Below are positions 16,327 through 24,530 of a stretch of DNA of 34,066 nucleotides, in pieces. A program made the translations under genes and the position numbers. Source of the stretch: CANKHJ01 sp035556495 (lineage in GTDB: Bacteria > Pseudomonadota > Alphaproteobacteria > Rhizobiales > Xanthobacteraceae). The notes under the pieces were generated by a model. The model was given only the letters and a program-made list of their open reading frames with translations, did no database searches and was not told where the DNA came from. How positions within the stretch are numbered: the first letter of the stretch is position 1; each line of letters starts with the position of its first letter. Location of the stretch: positions 1 through 34,066 of the forward strand of contig DATMEW010000111.1 in the NCBI GenBank assembly GCA_035556495.1, in the 5' to 3' direction.

Positions 16327-17012
16327 TGGCTCATCTCCCGCGACCACGAAATCGCATTGACGTAGATGCCGAGCGGATTGGCTTTCAGCCGGTCGGCGTC
16401 GCGCGGCGGCTGGATCACGATGGTCAGGATCGCGGTCCATCGCTCCGTGGTGGCGAGCTTGCCGTCTTCGTAGTGCTGCTCGGTCCAGGCGACGCGGAAG
16501 CTGTCTGGCGAGGCGCGGATGACGCTCGACACATCGACGGACACTTGTTGCTTGCCGACTTTGGCGAACGGGTCGTTGGCGCGGGCATAGTCGTTGAGCG
16601 CTGCCGCGCCCTGGTCGGTCGTCCATTCGTAGGCGCGAAGCCAGTTCTGCCGGACAATGATGGGATCGGCGGGGATGCTCCTGACCTGCTCGATGAAGCG
16701 CGCCAGATGCCACGCCACTTGCGGGTCGGTCGGCCGATAGTCGGCTGTGGCCGGCGCGACGGTTTGCGCCTGGCCGAGCTTGTCCACTTGAACCACCCAG
16801 GGCACGACAGTCCCGCGTGCGGTCTGCCAGACAAGGGCGGAAGCGAAGCCCGCCGACAGGATCAGGCTGCCGAACGCCATAGTGCGCCAGTTGCGCGCCT
16901 GGACGCGAGCAGAACCTATCCGCTCGTCCCAAACCTGCGCGGCGCGCTGATAGGGCGTTTCGGGTTGTGGGGTCTTGCCGTAATGCACGGCGGGTCGTTT
17001 GAAGATGCTCAT
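16323..17012 (-). CDS. trbF: Conjugal transfer protein TrbF (VirB8-like)
   Basis: TrbF is the VirB8-type bitopic inner-membrane protein that scaffolds the type IV secretion system. The 229-aa product shows the typical start MSIFKRPAVHYGKTPQPETPY and AAQVWDERIGSARVQARNWR. One membrane helix follows (about residues 45-63), then a periplasmic NTF2-like domain with WVVQVDKLGQAQ and YVNAISWSRE at the end. Start and stop overlap trbL and trbG by four bases each, a tightly coupled operon. Confidence 0.95.
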   Translation of the reverse strand: MSIFKRPAVHYGKTPQPETPYQRAAQVWDERIGSARVQARNWRTMAFGSLILSAGFASALVWQTARGTVVPWVVQVDKLGQAQTVAPATADYRPTDPQVAWHLARFIEQVRSIPADPIIVRQNWLRAYEWTTDQGAAALNDYARANDPFAKVGKQQVSVDVSSVIRASPDSFRVAWTEQHYEDGKLATTERWTAILTIVIQPPRDADRLKANPLGIYVNAISWSREMSQ

Positions 17013-18328
17013 GTGCGGTCGCTTTCAGAGAGGTTGACGGAAGAACTGGAGGCGTGGCCGTCGCCGGAGCGGACGGCGTGAGCGGCTGTCTGGACGGCAT
17101 GGGCGGTGTGCCCGCCCTGTCGCATTCGCTGCGCCCAGCCGGGCCGCGCGCCGGTGGCCTGCGAAGATGCGGCTTCGGCCGTGCCGCCAACCGCGCCAGC
17201 GGTCGATGTGCCGCCGGTCGCGCCGAATCCGGCCTTCATGCCATCGGAGAAGCTGGACTTGACGCTTGCCGCCGCGCGGCGCAGCGGCGATGTGGCTGCG
17301 CTGCCTGCCGCGTGCGCCACGCCGCCCAGGCCGGAGGCGACGCCAGCCGCGCCGGAGTGGCCGAACGAACCAAGGCTATAGGCGGCGGATGCCGCGCCGG
17401 CTGTGGTCGCACCACCGCGCACGGCGGCTGCGCCTCCCTTTGCCGCAAGGCCGACCGCACCGCCTGCGGCCAGCGCCGCGCCGCCAACGGCAAGGCCGGT
17501 GCCGACAGCAGCGCCCGCGCCGAGCTGCGGGGCGCCGCTGACAAGCCCGGACGCGATGCCGGGACCGAAGATGCCAAGGCCGACGAGCGACAGCGCCGCG
17601 AGCACGATGGCCATAGCGTCGTCGATGCTCGGCGTCTGTCCGCCGAAGCCTTGCGTGAATTGCGAGAACAGCGTCGAACCGATGCCGACAATGACAGCGA
17701 GTACGAGAACCTTGATGCCGGACGAAATCACGTTCCCAAGCACGCGCTCGGCCATGAACGCGGTCTTGCCGAACAGGCCGAACGGGATCAGCACGAAGCC
17801 CGCCAACGTGCTTAATTTGAACTCGATCAACGTGACGAAAAGCTGGATCGCCAAAATGAAGAACGCGAGGATGACGAGCGCCCATGCGAACAGCAGGCAC
17901 GCGATCTGGATAAAATTCTCGAAGAACGCGACCCAACCCATCAAATCGGAAATGGAGTCGAGCAGAGGCCGGGCGGCATCGAGGCCGGTTTGCGCGACCT
18001 TGCCCGGCCGCATCAAATCCTGCGCGGTGAATCCCGTGCCGGATGCTTTCAGGCCAAGCCCGGCGAAGCTGTCGAAAACGATCTTCGCAAGGTTGTTCCA
18101 GTTGCCGATGAGATAGGCGAAGACGCCGACGAACAGCGTCTTTTTGACAAGCCTCGCGATAATGTCGTCGTCGGCGCTCCAGCTCCAGAACAGCGCGGCG
18201 AGCGTTACGTCGATGACGATGAGTGTGGTTGCCACGAAGGCGACTTCGCCGCCAAGCAACCCAAAACCGGAGTCGATGTAGCGGGTGAAGGTGCCGAGAA
18301 AATTGTCGATGACGCCAGCGCCGCCCAT
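17009..18328 (-). CDS. trbL: Conjugal transfer protein TrbL (VirB6-like)
   Basis: TrbL is the polytopic VirB6-type inner-membrane subunit. The 439-aa protein has several hydrophobic helices between about residues 24 and 260, including VAFVATTLIVIDVTLAALFW and FAWALVILAFFILAIQLFV. The conserved FKLSTLAGFVLIPFGLFGKTAFMAE lies in the middle. The C-terminal ~170 residues are a long alanine/glycine-rich, low-complexity tail ending in polar residues, usual for TrbL. It starts four bases after trbK ends (18332) and overlaps trbF. It appears complete. Confidence 0.95.
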   Translation of the reverse strand: MGGAGVIDNFLGTFTRYIDSGFGLLGGEVAFVATTLIVIDVTLAALFWSWSADDDIIARLVKKTLFVGVFAYLIGNWNNLAKIVFDSFAGLGLKASGTGFTAQDLMRPGKVAQTGLDAARPLLDSISDLMGWVAFFENFIQIACLLFAWALVILAFFILAIQLFVTLIEFKLSTLAGFVLIPFGLFGKTAFMAERVLGNVISSGIKVLVLAVIVGIGSTLFSQFTQGFGGQTPSIDDAMAIVLAALSLVGLGIFGPGIASGLVSGAPQLGAGAAVGTGLAVGGAALAAGGAVGLAAKGGAAAVRGGATTAGAASAAYSLGSFGHSGAAGVASGLGGVAHAAGSAATSPLRRAAASVKSSFSDGMKAGFGATGGTSTAGAVGGTAEAASSQATGARPGWAQRMRQGGHTAHAVQTAAHAVRSGDGHASSSSVNLSESDRT

Positions 18329-18331
18329 TCG

Positions 18332-18610
18332 TCACCGCCCTTCCGGCGCGGCCGGCGCGCGGGTCCGGCCGAGAAAGCGGTCGCGGGTTTCGGCCCATAC
18401 GCGCAGGCACTCCGCGTCGTCGGCCGCCTTTGCCCCAAGCTGCTGGCATCGCCGCTGCCCGTCGCGCAGCGGATCGCGGTCGGGTCGGATGAGACGTGTC
18501 GGCGCCTGCGCCGGCACGTCTTCCTTGCGCGTCATTTCGATGGCGGTCGCCGTGATGGCGATGGCCACGAATACGATTGCGCCCAGCCGGGCCAGCATCT
18601 TGCCGTCCAT
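18332..18610 (-). CDS. trbK: TrbK-like (TrbK-alt) putative entry-exclusion protein
   Basis: A 92-aa protein with one N-terminal membrane helix (LARLGAIVFVAIAITATAIE) and a short periplasmic part. That part contains RDPLRDGQRRCQQLGAKAADDAECLRVWAETRDRF, with two cysteines probably paired. This is the small gene found between trbJ and trbL in alphaproteobacterial elements and named TrbK-alt by analogy with entry-exclusion lipoproteins; the exclusion role is not proven for this form. GAGGG lies eight bases before the ATG. It starts ten bases after trbJ ends. Confidence 0.85.
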   Translation of the reverse strand: MDGKMLARLGAIVFVAIAITATAIEMTRKEDVPAQAPTRLIRPDRDPLRDGQRRCQQLGAKAADDAECLRVWAETRDRFLGRTRAPAAPEGR

Positions 18611-18620
18611 GGCCGCGCCC

Positions 18621-19343
18621 TCAATTGCCGTTGTTAAACATTTGCGCGTTGCCTGGCTGGTAGCCGTTGCCGGGCGTGAGGAAGCGGCGGCGCTGCTCGC
18701 GGCCCTGGTCGGCGGCTGCCGCTCGCTCCGCCTCTGTCAGCGCGCTCGACCGGCCGTTGGCGGCGAGCAACGCGATCAGGTCGGAAAGCTGCTGCGACTG
18801 GAGGGCGAGAATCTGGTTGCCCGCCTGCGTGGCTTGCAGCGCGCCGGTCGCGCCCTGGCTCTGGCCGACAAGCGCCGACATCTGCGTGCGGTTGCTGTCG
18901 ATGTTGCCGACGACGCCAGCCTGAACGCGCATGGAGTCCTGCAAGCCGCCGACCGTGTTTTTCCAGCGGGCACGAGCATCGGCGACAAGCTGCTGGTTGC
19001 TCGCCGACATCGACACGTTTCCGTATTGGCTTTGAAACGCCTGGTCGATCTGCTGGACGTTGAAGGCGATGTTCTGCGCCTGGTTCAAAAGCTGCTGCGT
19101 GCGCTGGACGTTCTGCTGAATCTGCTGGAGCGCCGAGAACGGCAGGCTCGCCAGATCGCGCGCCTGGTTGATGAGCATTTGCGCCTGATTTTGCAGGCTG
19201 GTGATCTGGTTGTTGATCTGCTGGAGCGCGCGTGCGGCTTGCAGCACATTTTGCGCGTAGTTCGACGGGTCATAGACGATGATGGCGTGTGCCGGCGTGG
19301 CGAACATGGGCGCGAGCGCCAGCGGCGCGGCGGGACCGATCAT
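18621..19343 (-). CDS. trbJ: Conjugal transfer protein TrbJ (VirB5-like), 5' end truncated
   Basis: TrbJ is the VirB5-type periplasmic/pilus-tip component. The body is intact: IIVYDPSNYAQNVLQAARAL, followed by glutamine-rich coiled-coil segments (INNQITSLQNQAQMLINQA) and the C-terminal AAADQGREQRRRFLTPGNGYQPGN. The N-terminus is abnormal. The signal-peptide end (PLALAPMFATPAHA) is preserved, but the sequence before the ATG at 19343 no longer resembles trbJ and instead belongs, on the other strand, to a cytosine methyltransferase. The remaining 20-residue leader lacks a basic n-region, so export is doubtful. The genes that normally precede trbJ (trbB, C, D, E) are gone. Confidence 0.85.
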   Translation of the reverse strand: MIGPAAPLALAPMFATPAHAIIVYDPSNYAQNVLQAARALQQINNQITSLQNQAQMLINQARDLASLPFSALQQIQQNVQRTQQLLNQAQNIAFNVQQIDQAFQSQYGNVSMSASNQQLVADARARWKNTVGGLQDSMRVQAGVVGNIDSNRTQMSALVGQSQGATGALQATQAGNQILALQSQQLSDLIALLAANGRSSALTEAERAAAADQGREQRRRFLTPGNGYQPGNAQMFNNGN

Positions 19344-20048
19344 CTTAAACGCCTGACCTCGCACTCGACGCAGACAAAGGGCGGGTCGGCGTATCGCGTG
19401 TTGGCACGCTCGATAAACGCCGCTGATTACGGAGCACCACAAAAGCGACATCGCGCGATCTTTATCGGGATTTCGACGGAGTTCGGCGACGGCTGGACGT
19501 TCCCCGAGCCAACCCATTCGCAGGAGGCCCTCGCTTGGTATAAGCATGTCGATCGCGGCTATTGGCGAGAGCATGGCGCTCGTCGAATTTCCGAGCCAGC
19601 CTCGCAATCCGAGTCTCGCGCTCTGTTGAAAGTTCGCGAACTTGGTGAAAAGCCTAGTACGAAGCCTTGGGTCACCGTCCGCGACGCAATCGGCGACTTG
19701 CCTCCTCCAAGCAAGTGCGAGACGCTTCCCGGACACTGGCAGCATCCTGGTGCCAAGGCTTATCGAAATCATACCGGCAGCAATCTCGATGAACCCGCGA
19801 AAGCGCTGAAGGCTGGAGACCACGGCGTCCCCGGCGGCGAAAACATGCTGGCAAGTAAGAATGGCCGCGTTCGCTATTTCACGGTCCGTGAAATGGCGCG
19901 GCTGCAAGGCCTGCCGGATGATTTCGTAATCTCTGGAAGCTGGAAAGGAGCGACCAGACAATTGGGGAATGCGGTGCCGACCATGGTGGGAGAATACATA
20001 GGCCGCGCGGTGGCACGGATTATTAATGGGTCGTGCGCTGAAAATTGA
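19340..20048 (+). pseudogene. C-terminal half of a DNA cytosine-5 methyltransferase (Dcm-like remnant)
   Basis: The plus-strand frame ending at 20048 shows NAADYGAPQKRHRAIFIGI (motif VIII) and then a target-recognition region (about 19480-19800). RYFTVREMARLQGLPDDF (motif IX) and RQLGNAVPTMVGEYIGRAVA (motif X) follow, an intact C-terminal half of a C5-cytosine methyltransferase. Homology begins near DHLKRLTSHSTQT at about 19340. Motifs I (SAM site), IV (PCQ) and VI (ENV) are absent because the sequence upstream is trbJ on the opposite strand. With no SAM pocket or catalytic cysteine it cannot methylate DNA. The exact breakpoint is within a few bases of 19340. Confidence 0.9.
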
Positions 20049-20099
20049 TTACGAAATTGAGCAGGCAACTCGGTTCAATCGAGGAGACTGCGACCTCGA

Positions 20100-21311
20100 T
20101 CACGCGTTCTTCAACCGCTCGGCCAATGTTAAGCACCCCAGCTTGATAGCCGCCACCTGAACGCACTGAAGCAAGTTGGTTTTCTGGATGAGATGCCGGA
20201 TTTCCTCGCGTGAGTTGCCTGCGGCCGCATGCTCCCGCTGCTTTCTTTCAACTCGGTCCTCGTACTGTTCGACGAACCCACCATCTCGTCCAAGATAAAA
20301 CATCACTTCCAACTCGGCTAAGGCGGCAGGCGAAAGGGCATGTTCGGTCGTCGCTATGACTTCCTTTAAGCGGGCTATTTCCTCTGACATTCCATCGAAG
20401 TTCGCGGTGTCCGCGGCATTCACGATGGCAGGGCCTAGCGCTCGTTGTTTGGGATGCAGCCGGCGCCATTGCTCGATGACGGCGACGACCTCGTTGTCCG
20501 TGAGATGCAGGAGCGGGCTCTCCATACCCAAGATCGCTCGCATCTCTCGATTTTCTTGAATTCGCGTAAGCGCGATGGAGAATTGCTTGCCGCTAAGGGC
20601 AAACCGCGCTTTGACAAGGGCTTTTTGTTCGTCGAACATTGAGGTGAGCCATGCATCCCTCGGCGGCATCAATCGGGCTATCGCAACCAGGTCCTTTCTC
20701 GAGCACCGGTTGGTGTGGGTGCCGGCGAGATGCTCCGACAGGAAGTCATTGGTTCGATGTTGCAGGTCACGAAGCAGAATTTCTAGGTGTCGCAAGCTCG
20801 CCTGTATGACCTGCAAATTCGCCAAGGCATAATTCTCTAAACTCGGATCGTCATCACGGTTGCGGTGGTATCGCAGCTCCTGTCCGTCGGAATCGATGCG
20901 CGTGACGCTGCGGACGAACGGTTCTAACGCGGAGATGACGTTCGAGAGTTTCTCGTCGCCAATCGCGCTCGCATTAAGCCGTTCCCACAATTCTCGGATG
21001 TCATGATTTCGCCTGGGTCTCTCTCCACGAACAAGCCTGGCGTCGAAAAGGCGCTCACCCGCAAACTTTAATGATATTTCGATGGCATGTCTGGCGGTAT
21101 AAAGTATTGGCAAGACGAGCGTATCCCGCTTGCCAAAAAGTTGCTTTTCGATGACCGCGTCAACGAGCTCGATCGCGGCCTCGATGTAGCCGTCCAGATA
21201 GTTTTCTTCTTCGCCTTGCCTGCCTATGCAGGCATTCCAATCGGAGTCTGGACCCAACTGGAAAAAGGGGTCATCCGAGTAAGGGTCCCCGCAAGCGGCT
21301 CGATCATTCAT
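20100..21311 (-). CDS. Unrecognised 403-aa helical protein, operon partner of an EVE-HNH nuclease
   Basis: I do not recognise a named family. The protein is soluble and mostly helical. The N-terminal half has LDGYIEAAIELVDAVIEKQL (39-58), LPILYTARHAIEISLKFAGE (67-86), a histidine-containing NHDIRELWERL (102-112) and ELRYHRNRDDDPSLENYA (145-162). This spacing recalls HEPN-like four-helix domains, but the canonical R-x4-6-H RNase motif is not clear. The C-terminal half carries EIARLKEVIATTEHALSPAAL and EDRVERKQREHAAAG, possible coiled coil. Its ATG overlaps the TGA of the upstream nuclease gene (21308-21311), so the two are co-translated and probably function together. The gene ends 51 bases from the methyltransferase remnant, convergently. 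Confidence 0.8.
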   Translation of the reverse strand: MNDRAACGDPYSDDPFFQLGPDSDWNACIGRQGEEENYLDGYIEAAIELVDAVIEKQLFGKRDTLVLPILYTARHAIEISLKFAGERLFDARLVRGERPRRNHDIRELWERLNASAIGDEKLSNVISALEPFVRSVTRIDSDGQELRYHRNRDDDPSLENYALANLQVIQASLRHLEILLRDLQHRTNDFLSEHLAGTHTNRCSRKDLVAIARLMPPRDAWLTSMFDEQKALVKARFALSGKQFSIALTRIQENREMRAILGMESPLLHLTDNEVVAVIEQWRRLHPKQRALGPAIVNAADTANFDGMSEEIARLKEVIATTEHALSPAALAELEVMFYLGRDGGFVEQYEDRVERKQREHAAAGNSREEIRHLIQKTNLLQCVQVAAIKLGCLTLAERLKNA

Positions 21312-23599
21312 GCGGCTAACGTCTCGGTCGGGCTCACGGTCAATGCAATTTTTGGTATCACAAGGAACTGCCCGTCCATGCCGAGTTCAAAAGAGGAATC
21401 GCCGATCTTTATTACGACATCACCGTAGTGCAACTGACGGTGATGATTGGCGCATAGCGTCATGATGTTGGAGGACGATAGAACCCCGGCCCGCTTGGTC
21501 GAAACCGGCATTACATGGTGTGCTTCGACATAAGGCGTGCCATCCTTCTTAAGAAAGCCTATCGCGTTCATGCCAATCGCGTCACAAAGTTGACACCGAT
21601 AGCCATTCACGCGTTTGACGGCCGCGCCAATGGGGCCGCGCTCTACGCATTTGCTTACCCGTGTCTTCACCTCCGGGCTCGCGTTCGAAAAACGTGCTTC
21701 CAAATTTGCAAGCGCCTGAAGCGACGTCGCGACGTCGGTGGGAAGGGAAGGCATCTCGTCGAGGTCTTCCCCGAGCAAGGACATGATCGTCTGGAAATCG
21801 TCCCTTCCGATTGGAAATGAAGCGCCCTGAAAACCCTTGAGCAACAAACGAGAAAGGCCGGGATGCTCTCTACGCAAGCGCTCAATGGTCAAGGGATTGG
21901 AGCCATAGGTGCGCACGTAACGAATTCGCACGGTCGGCCATCCCGGCTCGCGCGCCACGCCGTCGGCCCAGTAGGCGTCGTTCGCTCCACTTCCCGGAAA
22001 CGCCTCGCTGTCGATTTCGCACAGCGCGTAAATGCCGGCTTCCAGGGGCGCGGCGCCATCCCGCTCCGCAGCCGAACGCGAATCCACGCCGACTCGAACA
22101 AGTGCAAGTTGACCAGGGGCGAAGAACTTGGCGTCGGACGGACGAATGCCCCAACTATCCTCTTGTGCTCCGTCCGCCAGGAATTGGTCGATCGCCCATT
22201 TCTTGGGATTGCAAACCAGGACCCAATAGCGATCCGCACCCGTGGCCAGATGTTCCGCCTCGTCAATCGAGGCCATGATCGCCTCGACCGCTCGGGCGAG
22301 CGCTGGCCGGTCAACCGCGAATTCACTCCAAACGCTCGCTTCGACGCCACTACCTCGATCCAGGCCCACGCGGCCATCGGCCGTGTACTCGGGGTCGACA
22401 CGGCGGAAGTTCATCATTTTCATCGAAACCCCGTTGGGGTTTCGGAAGGTTGGCCCGCCCGACATGCCGCGGATCGTGGCAAGGGCACGCAAAGTCTCCG
22501 ATAGGGCTATCACTTCTGGGGTGGTTTCCCCGTAACTGGTCCCCCGCAGCCGCAGATAGAGATCAAGGGCGAGAATATGTTCCTCGCGTGTCCAATCCGG
22601 ATTGCGCGCGCCGGCCGGCGAACCTTGATCCGTCTGGGTCGGCGCGCTGTCCTCGTCCGCCCACGCCTCGCCATTGGCCCAGGCGCGCACCTCCTCGCCG
22701 TTATCCGCGAGCTCTGCTTTCCACGACAAATGCGCCTGGCCAGGCAGGGCGCGCGTTCGCGCCAGTATCCGGTCGAAATCTCGCGCCGACCAACGTCGCG
22801 ATGTCGCGGCTTCGCGCATTGATGAAATCGGGAAATTCCAGGGACGGCCGTCCGGATTACCCCATGCCTCGTCGAACGGAGCTTCGGCGGTCAACCCGAG
22901 CGGCGGTAGTCCCGCTTGGTAGCACGCAAAATCCAGTCTCGATTGGATGTTGCCATGCACGCGGCCGTATTGATGCATGTCGCCAAGTCCAATTGCCGCG
23001 GCCGCTTCCACGTTCGAAAAAGGTGGAATGGCTCCGCCGCTTTGGGCGGCGCGTGACCTGAGCCAATCGATCAATTCTTCCGTTCGGCGCTGAACCGGCG
23101 TTGATCCGCGCGCTGGCGGCTTCTCGCTGATGTTTGGGAGACCAAGGGTTCGCCGCGCGTACCAAAGCGCTCGATCCGAGAACTCATCCGGATGGTCGAT
23201 GATGATTTTCTCGTAGGACAAATCCGAAAGATTTTCCGCGTTCAGGGTTTCGTAGCCCTCGGTGGGTTTGGCCTTCGCGACCGACACTTCGGCGGAATCG
23301 ATGAGGCCTCGGTTTTCAAGTTGCATGAATGTTCGGTTGGCGTTGCGGCCCATGCGGCGCTTGATGCCCACATAGGCGGAAACCGCCTGGATGATTTTCT
23401 CCTCGGCGGGCGTGAGGTCGGTTACTAGAAGGCCGGTTCTCTTCGCCACCAGTTCACGCCCGAGTTCGGCGGTTCGTGTGTCGACCGCCGCCCTGACTTC
23501 GTCGTTCAGCGCCTTCAGGCGCTCGGCGTTTCTCTCGAATTGGGCGAGCCCTTCGAGCGTCGAGATATTGGCGATAGTCCTTGCTAGTCTTTCATCCAT
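21308..23599 (-). CDS. Multidomain EVE-HNH endonuclease, probable modification-dependent restriction enzyme
   Basis: A 763-aa protein (numbering from ATG 23599). Residues 1-60 form a likely coiled coil (NISTLEGLAQFERNAERL), with a helical region to about 320. A domain typical of restriction-associated HNH proteins follows (WTREEHILALDLYLRLRG at 336, then FRNPNGVSMKMMNFRRVDP near 385). An EVE-type domain begins DRYWVLVCNPKKWAIDQFL near 456 and runs to about 600. The C-terminal HNH domain has CQLC near 669, VEAHHVMPVS near 691 and SSNIMTLCANHHRQLHYG near 708. EVE domains in known enzymes flip and read modified cytosine, so cleavage of modified DNA is the best inference. ATG 23599 has GGGAGG ten bases upstream; a TTG at 23689 is a weaker alternative adding 30 residues. 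The stop overlaps the 403-aa partner. Confidence 0.88.
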   Translation of the reverse strand: MDERLARTIANISTLEGLAQFERNAERLKALNDEVRAAVDTRTAELGRELVAKRTGLLVTDLTPAEEKIIQAVSAYVGIKRRMGRNANRTFMQLENRGLIDSAEVSVAKAKPTEGYETLNAENLSDLSYEKIIIDHPDEFSDRALWYARRTLGLPNISEKPPARGSTPVQRRTEELIDWLRSRAAQSGGAIPPFSNVEAAAAIGLGDMHQYGRVHGNIQSRLDFACYQAGLPPLGLTAEAPFDEAWGNPDGRPWNFPISSMREAATSRRWSARDFDRILARTRALPGQAHLSWKAELADNGEEVRAWANGEAWADEDSAPTQTDQGSPAGARNPDWTREEHILALDLYLRLRGTSYGETTPEVIALSETLRALATIRGMSGGPTFRNPNGVSMKMMNFRRVDPEYTADGRVGLDRGSGVEASVWSEFAVDRPALARAVEAIMASIDEAEHLATGADRYWVLVCNPKKWAIDQFLADGAQEDSWGIRPSDAKFFAPGQLALVRVGVDSRSAAERDGAAPLEAGIYALCEIDSEAFPGSGANDAYWADGVAREPGWPTVRIRYVRTYGSNPLTIERLRREHPGLSRLLLKGFQGASFPIGRDDFQTIMSLLGEDLDEMPSLPTDVATSLQALANLEARFSNASPEVKTRVSKCVERGPIGAAVKRVNGYRCQLCDAIGMNAIGFLKKDGTPYVEAHHVMPVSTKRAGVLSSSNIMTLCANHHRQLHYGDVVIKIGDSSFELGMDGQFLVIPKIALTVSPTETLAA

Positions 23600-23829
23600 T
23601 CGATCCAGGCCCTCCCGTCGATCTTGTCGTAGTTGGTACCGCGTCACAAGTATTCGTGGAATCGATCTGATTTCGAATTCGATAGTCAAGTATGTCGCCT
23701 CAGAATTGGCGAGCCGCCTTTAGGCGACGGGATCTCGTGAACGGAGCCGCTAGGGCGTCTCCGCCATCCGGCTTCGATCCCTCGCGCATCTGACCCAGCA
23801 GCCTTCGGCTGGCTCTTCTGTTTTCCGGC

Positions 23830-24243
23830 GTGCCGCGCCATCGGGCGTTGAAGAATGAAAGCCGGTTCTCGCGAACATATGTCGTTGGCGCGGGAAGTCG
23901 GGTCGTTGGCTACTTCTGCATTTCGGCGGGATCGGTAGAGCGCGGCACGGCTCCGGGCAAGTTGCACCGAAACGCGCCTGAGCTGATTCCGGTTTCGATT
24001 ATCGGACGGCTCGCCGTGAGCCTCGACCATGCGGGTAGGGGCCTCGGCGCGGACCTGTTGTCGGACGCGCTACGGCGGATCGCAATGGCCTCACAAAGCA
24101 TCGGCATCGGGGCTGTGATGGTCCAGGCGAAGGATGAAGGGGCCAAGCGATTTTATTCGCGCTGTGCGGAGTTCATTGAATACCCAGAAGATAGCCGCAC
24201 TCTGTTCTTGCCGATTGAAACCGTCGGTGCCGGCTTCGGTTAG
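23830..24243 (+). pseudogene. 5'-truncated GNAT (TacT-like) toxin remnant
   Basis: The frame contains the typical body of a TacT-like acetyltransferase: RALKNESRFSRTYVV, VVGYFCISAGSVERG, IPVSIIGRLAVSL, GRGLGADLLSDALRR (acetyl-CoA site) and TLFLPIE at the end. The N-terminal ~40 residues with the F-CG-LD-WL signature are missing. An in-frame TGA lies at 23791-23793 and the residues between it and ALKNE do not fit the family. No antitoxin gene precedes it. A GTG at 23830 could still start a 137-aa product, but loss of the first strand and helix makes activity unlikely. Confidence 0.75.
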
Positions 24244-24306
24244 CTCGCTGCATTGTGCACGGTGCATTGAGTGAAGCGGACAGTGACGATAGCCAATGAT
24301 GAATCA

Positions 24307-24469
24307 TGACGGTATAATGCAGTTCATCGGGCATATTCGTTGAGGCGGTGCTGATTTGACGATAATGGCCGACACTGGCGATAGATATCGAAATTTCGAG
24401 CCTCGCCCCTTGAGGCAAAAAATCCAACGATTTCAAAATCGAATTTTCTTGACGGTAGCCGTGACGGTA
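24307..24469 (+). repeat. TGACGGTA repeats at the right end of the island
   Basis: Copies lie at 24307-24315 (TGACGGTAT), 24450-24457 and 24462-24469 (TGACGGTA). The last two are 12 bases apart, about one helical turn, and end 61 bases before the right att copy. They match the cluster beside the left copy, which supports a recombination role. Confidence 0.72.
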
Positions 24470-24530
24470 AGCTGATATGCAAAAAAATATTTTTGCATTA
24501 TTTTTCAATGATCTAGGTTATCCAAAAATA

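Noticed and set aside
15373..17190. 605-codon minus frame as one large protein
   Set aside because: Only the last 317 codons are TrbG with a lipobox start; the upstream part is an out-of-frame reading of trbF.
18285..19339. Plus-strand frame upstream of the methyltransferase fragment as its N-terminal domain
   Set aside because: It is antisense to trbJ, trbK and the end of trbL and has none of motifs I-VI of C5 methyltransferases.
23686..24030. Minus-strand 114-codon frame over the truncated GNAT gene
   Set aside because: Arginine/proline-rich, antisense to recognisable acetyltransferase motifs.
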